A stretch of DNA of 6,091 nucleotides, taken from assembly GCA_030618505.1 (NCBI GenBank), contig JAUXDF010000210.1, forward strand, positions 1 through 6,091. Direction: 5' to 3'. A program made the position numbers and the translations under genes. Each line of letters starts with the position of its first letter. Positions within the stretch are counted from its first letter, which is position 1. Under the pieces are notes generated by a model, which searched no databases, was not told the origin of the DNA, and saw nothing but the letters and a program-made list of their open reading frames with translations. Of the stretch, positions 4,766 to 6,091 are shown piece after piece. This stretch comes from Spongiibacteraceae bacterium. Its GTDB lineage: Bacteria; Pseudomonadota; Gammaproteobacteria; Pseudomonadales; PIVM01.

Positions 4766-5956
4766 ATGATTGATGGCTACGTACATCCGGAGTTTAGCCA
4801 AGTGAGTATGACACTCACTCGGCAGTTGGAAAAAGCAATCGGTGGTGCTGCTGTGGCTGTTTATCATCGGGGAAAATGTGTTGTTGATATTTGGGGCGGA
4901 CACAGAAATGCAGAGGGTGCCCCTTGGGAGGAGGGTACGCTGGCGCAGAGTTTTTCAACGACCAAGGGGGTGGCCTCTACGGTCGTCCATATTCTTGCCG
5001 ACCGTGGTCTATTGGACTACGACGAGCCTGTGTGCAGTTACTGGCCTGAGTTTGCCCAAGCGGGTAAGGAACGTATTACTCTAAGAGAAGTGATGGCGCA
5101 TCAGTCCGGCTTGTACCATGTCAGGCAGATGGTTGATCATGCCGAGCGTATGCTGGACTGGGATTATATGATAAAGGCGATTGAGAAATCTCCGCCTGCC
5201 CATGAGCCGGGTACGAGGATGGGCTATCACGGCTTGACCTATGGTTATCTGGTTGGTGAGATTATAGAGCGGGTGACTGGTGAAAAGCTGGCCAGGGTGA
5301 TTGAAAAGGAACTGGTTAAACCACTGAAGCTTGATGGGGTTTATATCGGCGCAACCGATTTGGCCTTATTGCGTACTGCTCAGTTGATTGGTCCTCAGGG
5401 TGGTCGGCGGACAGGTCTGGAGATTGGCCAGTCATTGAGAGCTCCTGCGATGTGGCTGCAAGGTGTTCTGGATCGTATTGGAGTAGATATTGAGTTTGCC
5501 TCTGCGCTTGATGTGATGCCACGTGGTATCAGTGCGATTGATTTTTCCTCTGAAGAGCTGCTACGTACGTCGAGCCCTTCCATTAACGGCCTTTTTACCG
5601 CTCGCTCGCTGGCCCGAGTATATGCCATGCTGGCGGGGCGAGGGGAGCTTGAGGGGCAGCGTTTGATTTCACGTCAGTGCTTTGATCGTGCCACTGAGAT
5701 TCAACACCCCCCTACAGGTGGTTCCTGGATACCCTTTGATTTGAATTGGCGGCTTGGCTGGCATCGTATTGGTACATCAAGAGGCTTGTTGCCTGAAGCC
5801 TTTGGACATTTCGGTTTTGGCGGCAGTGGAGCTTGGGCAGATCCTTCACGCGAGCTTTCTGTGGCGATGATCGTTAACAGCGGCGGTGCGCCGATGGATA
5901 CACGTATTTTAAAAATGGGTGCGGCGGTAGTTAAAGCAGCGGATGAAAGAGACTAA
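4766..5956 (+). CDS. Beta-lactamase-family serine hydrolase (class C-like esterase)
   Basis: This 396-residue protein belongs to the serine beta-lactamase/penicillin-binding-protein-like family that includes EstB-type esterases. The nucleophile motif SxxK is STTK at residues 64-67 (SFSTTKG). The second-motif tyrosine is probably Y154 in GYHGLTYG. The C-terminal third motif is the esterase-like GHFGFGGSG (347-355) rather than the KTG of true beta-lactamases, so lipid or ester hydrolysis is more likely than antibiotic resistance. No signal peptide is seen, so it is probably cytoplasmic. GAGGTG seven bases before the ATG supports the start. It lies 32 bases after the wax synthase gene, suggesting a role in acyl-ester turnover (inference). 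Its TAA stop coincides with the TA border of a type A element. Confidence 0.88.
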   Translation: MIDGYVHPEFSQVSMTLTRQLEKAIGGAAVAVYHRGKCVVDIWGGHRNAEGAPWEEGTLAQSFSTTKGVASTVVHILADRGLLDYDEPVCSYWPEFAQAGKERITLREVMAHQSGLYHVRQMVDHAERMLDWDYMIKAIEKSPPAHEPGTRMGYHGLTYGYLVGEIIERVTGEKLARVIEKELVKPLKLDGVYIGATDLALLRTAQLIGPQGGRRTGLEIGQSLRAPAMWLQGVLDRIGVDIEFASALDVMPRGISAIDFSSEELLRTSSPSINGLFTARSLARVYAMLAGRGELEGQRLISRQCFDRATEIQHPPTGGSWIPFDLNWRLGWHRIGTSRGLLPEAFGHFGFGGSGAWADPSRELSVAMIVNSGGAPMDTRILKMGAAVVKAADERD

Positions 5957-6091
5957 GTAGTGCCTATTCAGAAATTAAACAAAGAGGTCATGGCCAATGC
6001 AAATCTTGCGACTTAAAGGCCTTGAAAAGGCCTAGGAGCAAGATTTGCGTTGGCTATGACCGGATTTAATTTTCGAAAGCTACCAGTTTCT
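5954..6091 (+). mobile_element. Type A hairpin element, copy 3, cut by window end
   Basis: It begins TAAGTAGTGCCTATTCAGAAATT and continues through the same nested stem: outer arms around 5988-6010 and 6037-6061, inner hairpin AGGCCTT-GAA-AAGGCCT. It reaches TACCAGTTTCT at the window edge, about 16 bases short of full length. It is the most diverged of the three copies. Several arm changes occur in pairs or as G-T wobbles, so the stem is kept and even extended (CAAATCTTGC with GCAAGATTTG). The first bases overlap the stop codon of the esterase gene. Confidence 0.85.

Noticed and set aside
4766..5956. True beta-lactamase conferring antibiotic resistance
   Set aside because: The STTK motif is shared with esterases, the KTG motif is absent, and no secretion signal is present.
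1..6091. CRISPR array
   Set aside because: The repeats are 120-154 bases, hairpin-rich and dispersed, with no short regularly spaced direct repeats.

Overview
The window most likely comes from the chromosome of a marine or environmental gammaproteobacterium. This is inferred from gene content: a bacterial wax ester synthase/diacylglycerol acyltransferase, a YfgD-like ArsC, and moderate GC. No rRNA or other phylogenetic marker is present, so the assignment is loose. It holds six well-supported or plausible protein genes, one bidirectional terminator, two possible gene remnants, and at least five copies of short non-coding inverted-repeat elements. These elements are the most distinctive part of the window.

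Layout. Positions 1-120 are an inverted, left-cut copy of a hairpin element (type B). Positions 118-1354 are a minus-strand pair: a small uncharacterised protein gene followed by a membrane-anchored metallo-beta-lactamase-fold hydrolase gene. Positions 1367-1658 hold a type A element joined to a type B element. After a possible gene tail and a terminator (1660-1750) comes acylphosphatase on the minus strand (1902-2174), divergent from an ArsC/YfgD-type reductase on the plus strand (2310-2660). A second type A element (2697-2850) separates these from an intergenic stretch with a degraded minus-strand reading frame and a candidate promoter. Next is a plus-strand two-gene unit: wax ester synthase/DGAT (3300-4733) and a beta-lactamase-family serine hydrolase/esterase (4766-5956). 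A third type A element starts at the esterase stop codon and runs off the window end.

Elements A and B share terminal inverted repeats (about GTTAGTGCCCATCCAGAAAT, flanked by TA) but have unrelated hairpin cores. They look like non-autonomous, MITE-like elements moved by one unseen transposase. The TA flanks would fit an IS630/Tc1-mariner-type enzyme (inference). At two genes the flanking TA is the first two bases of the stop codon and the element supplies the third base. In type A, the copies keep a long nested stem through paired base changes.

The wax synthase and esterase probably act together in neutral-lipid synthesis and turnover (inference from adjacency and same orientation). The acylphosphatase, ArsC-like and metallo-hydrolase genes are ordinary accessory or housekeeping genes with no clear link to each other. 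No defence system, CRISPR array, tRNA or complete transposase gene was seen.
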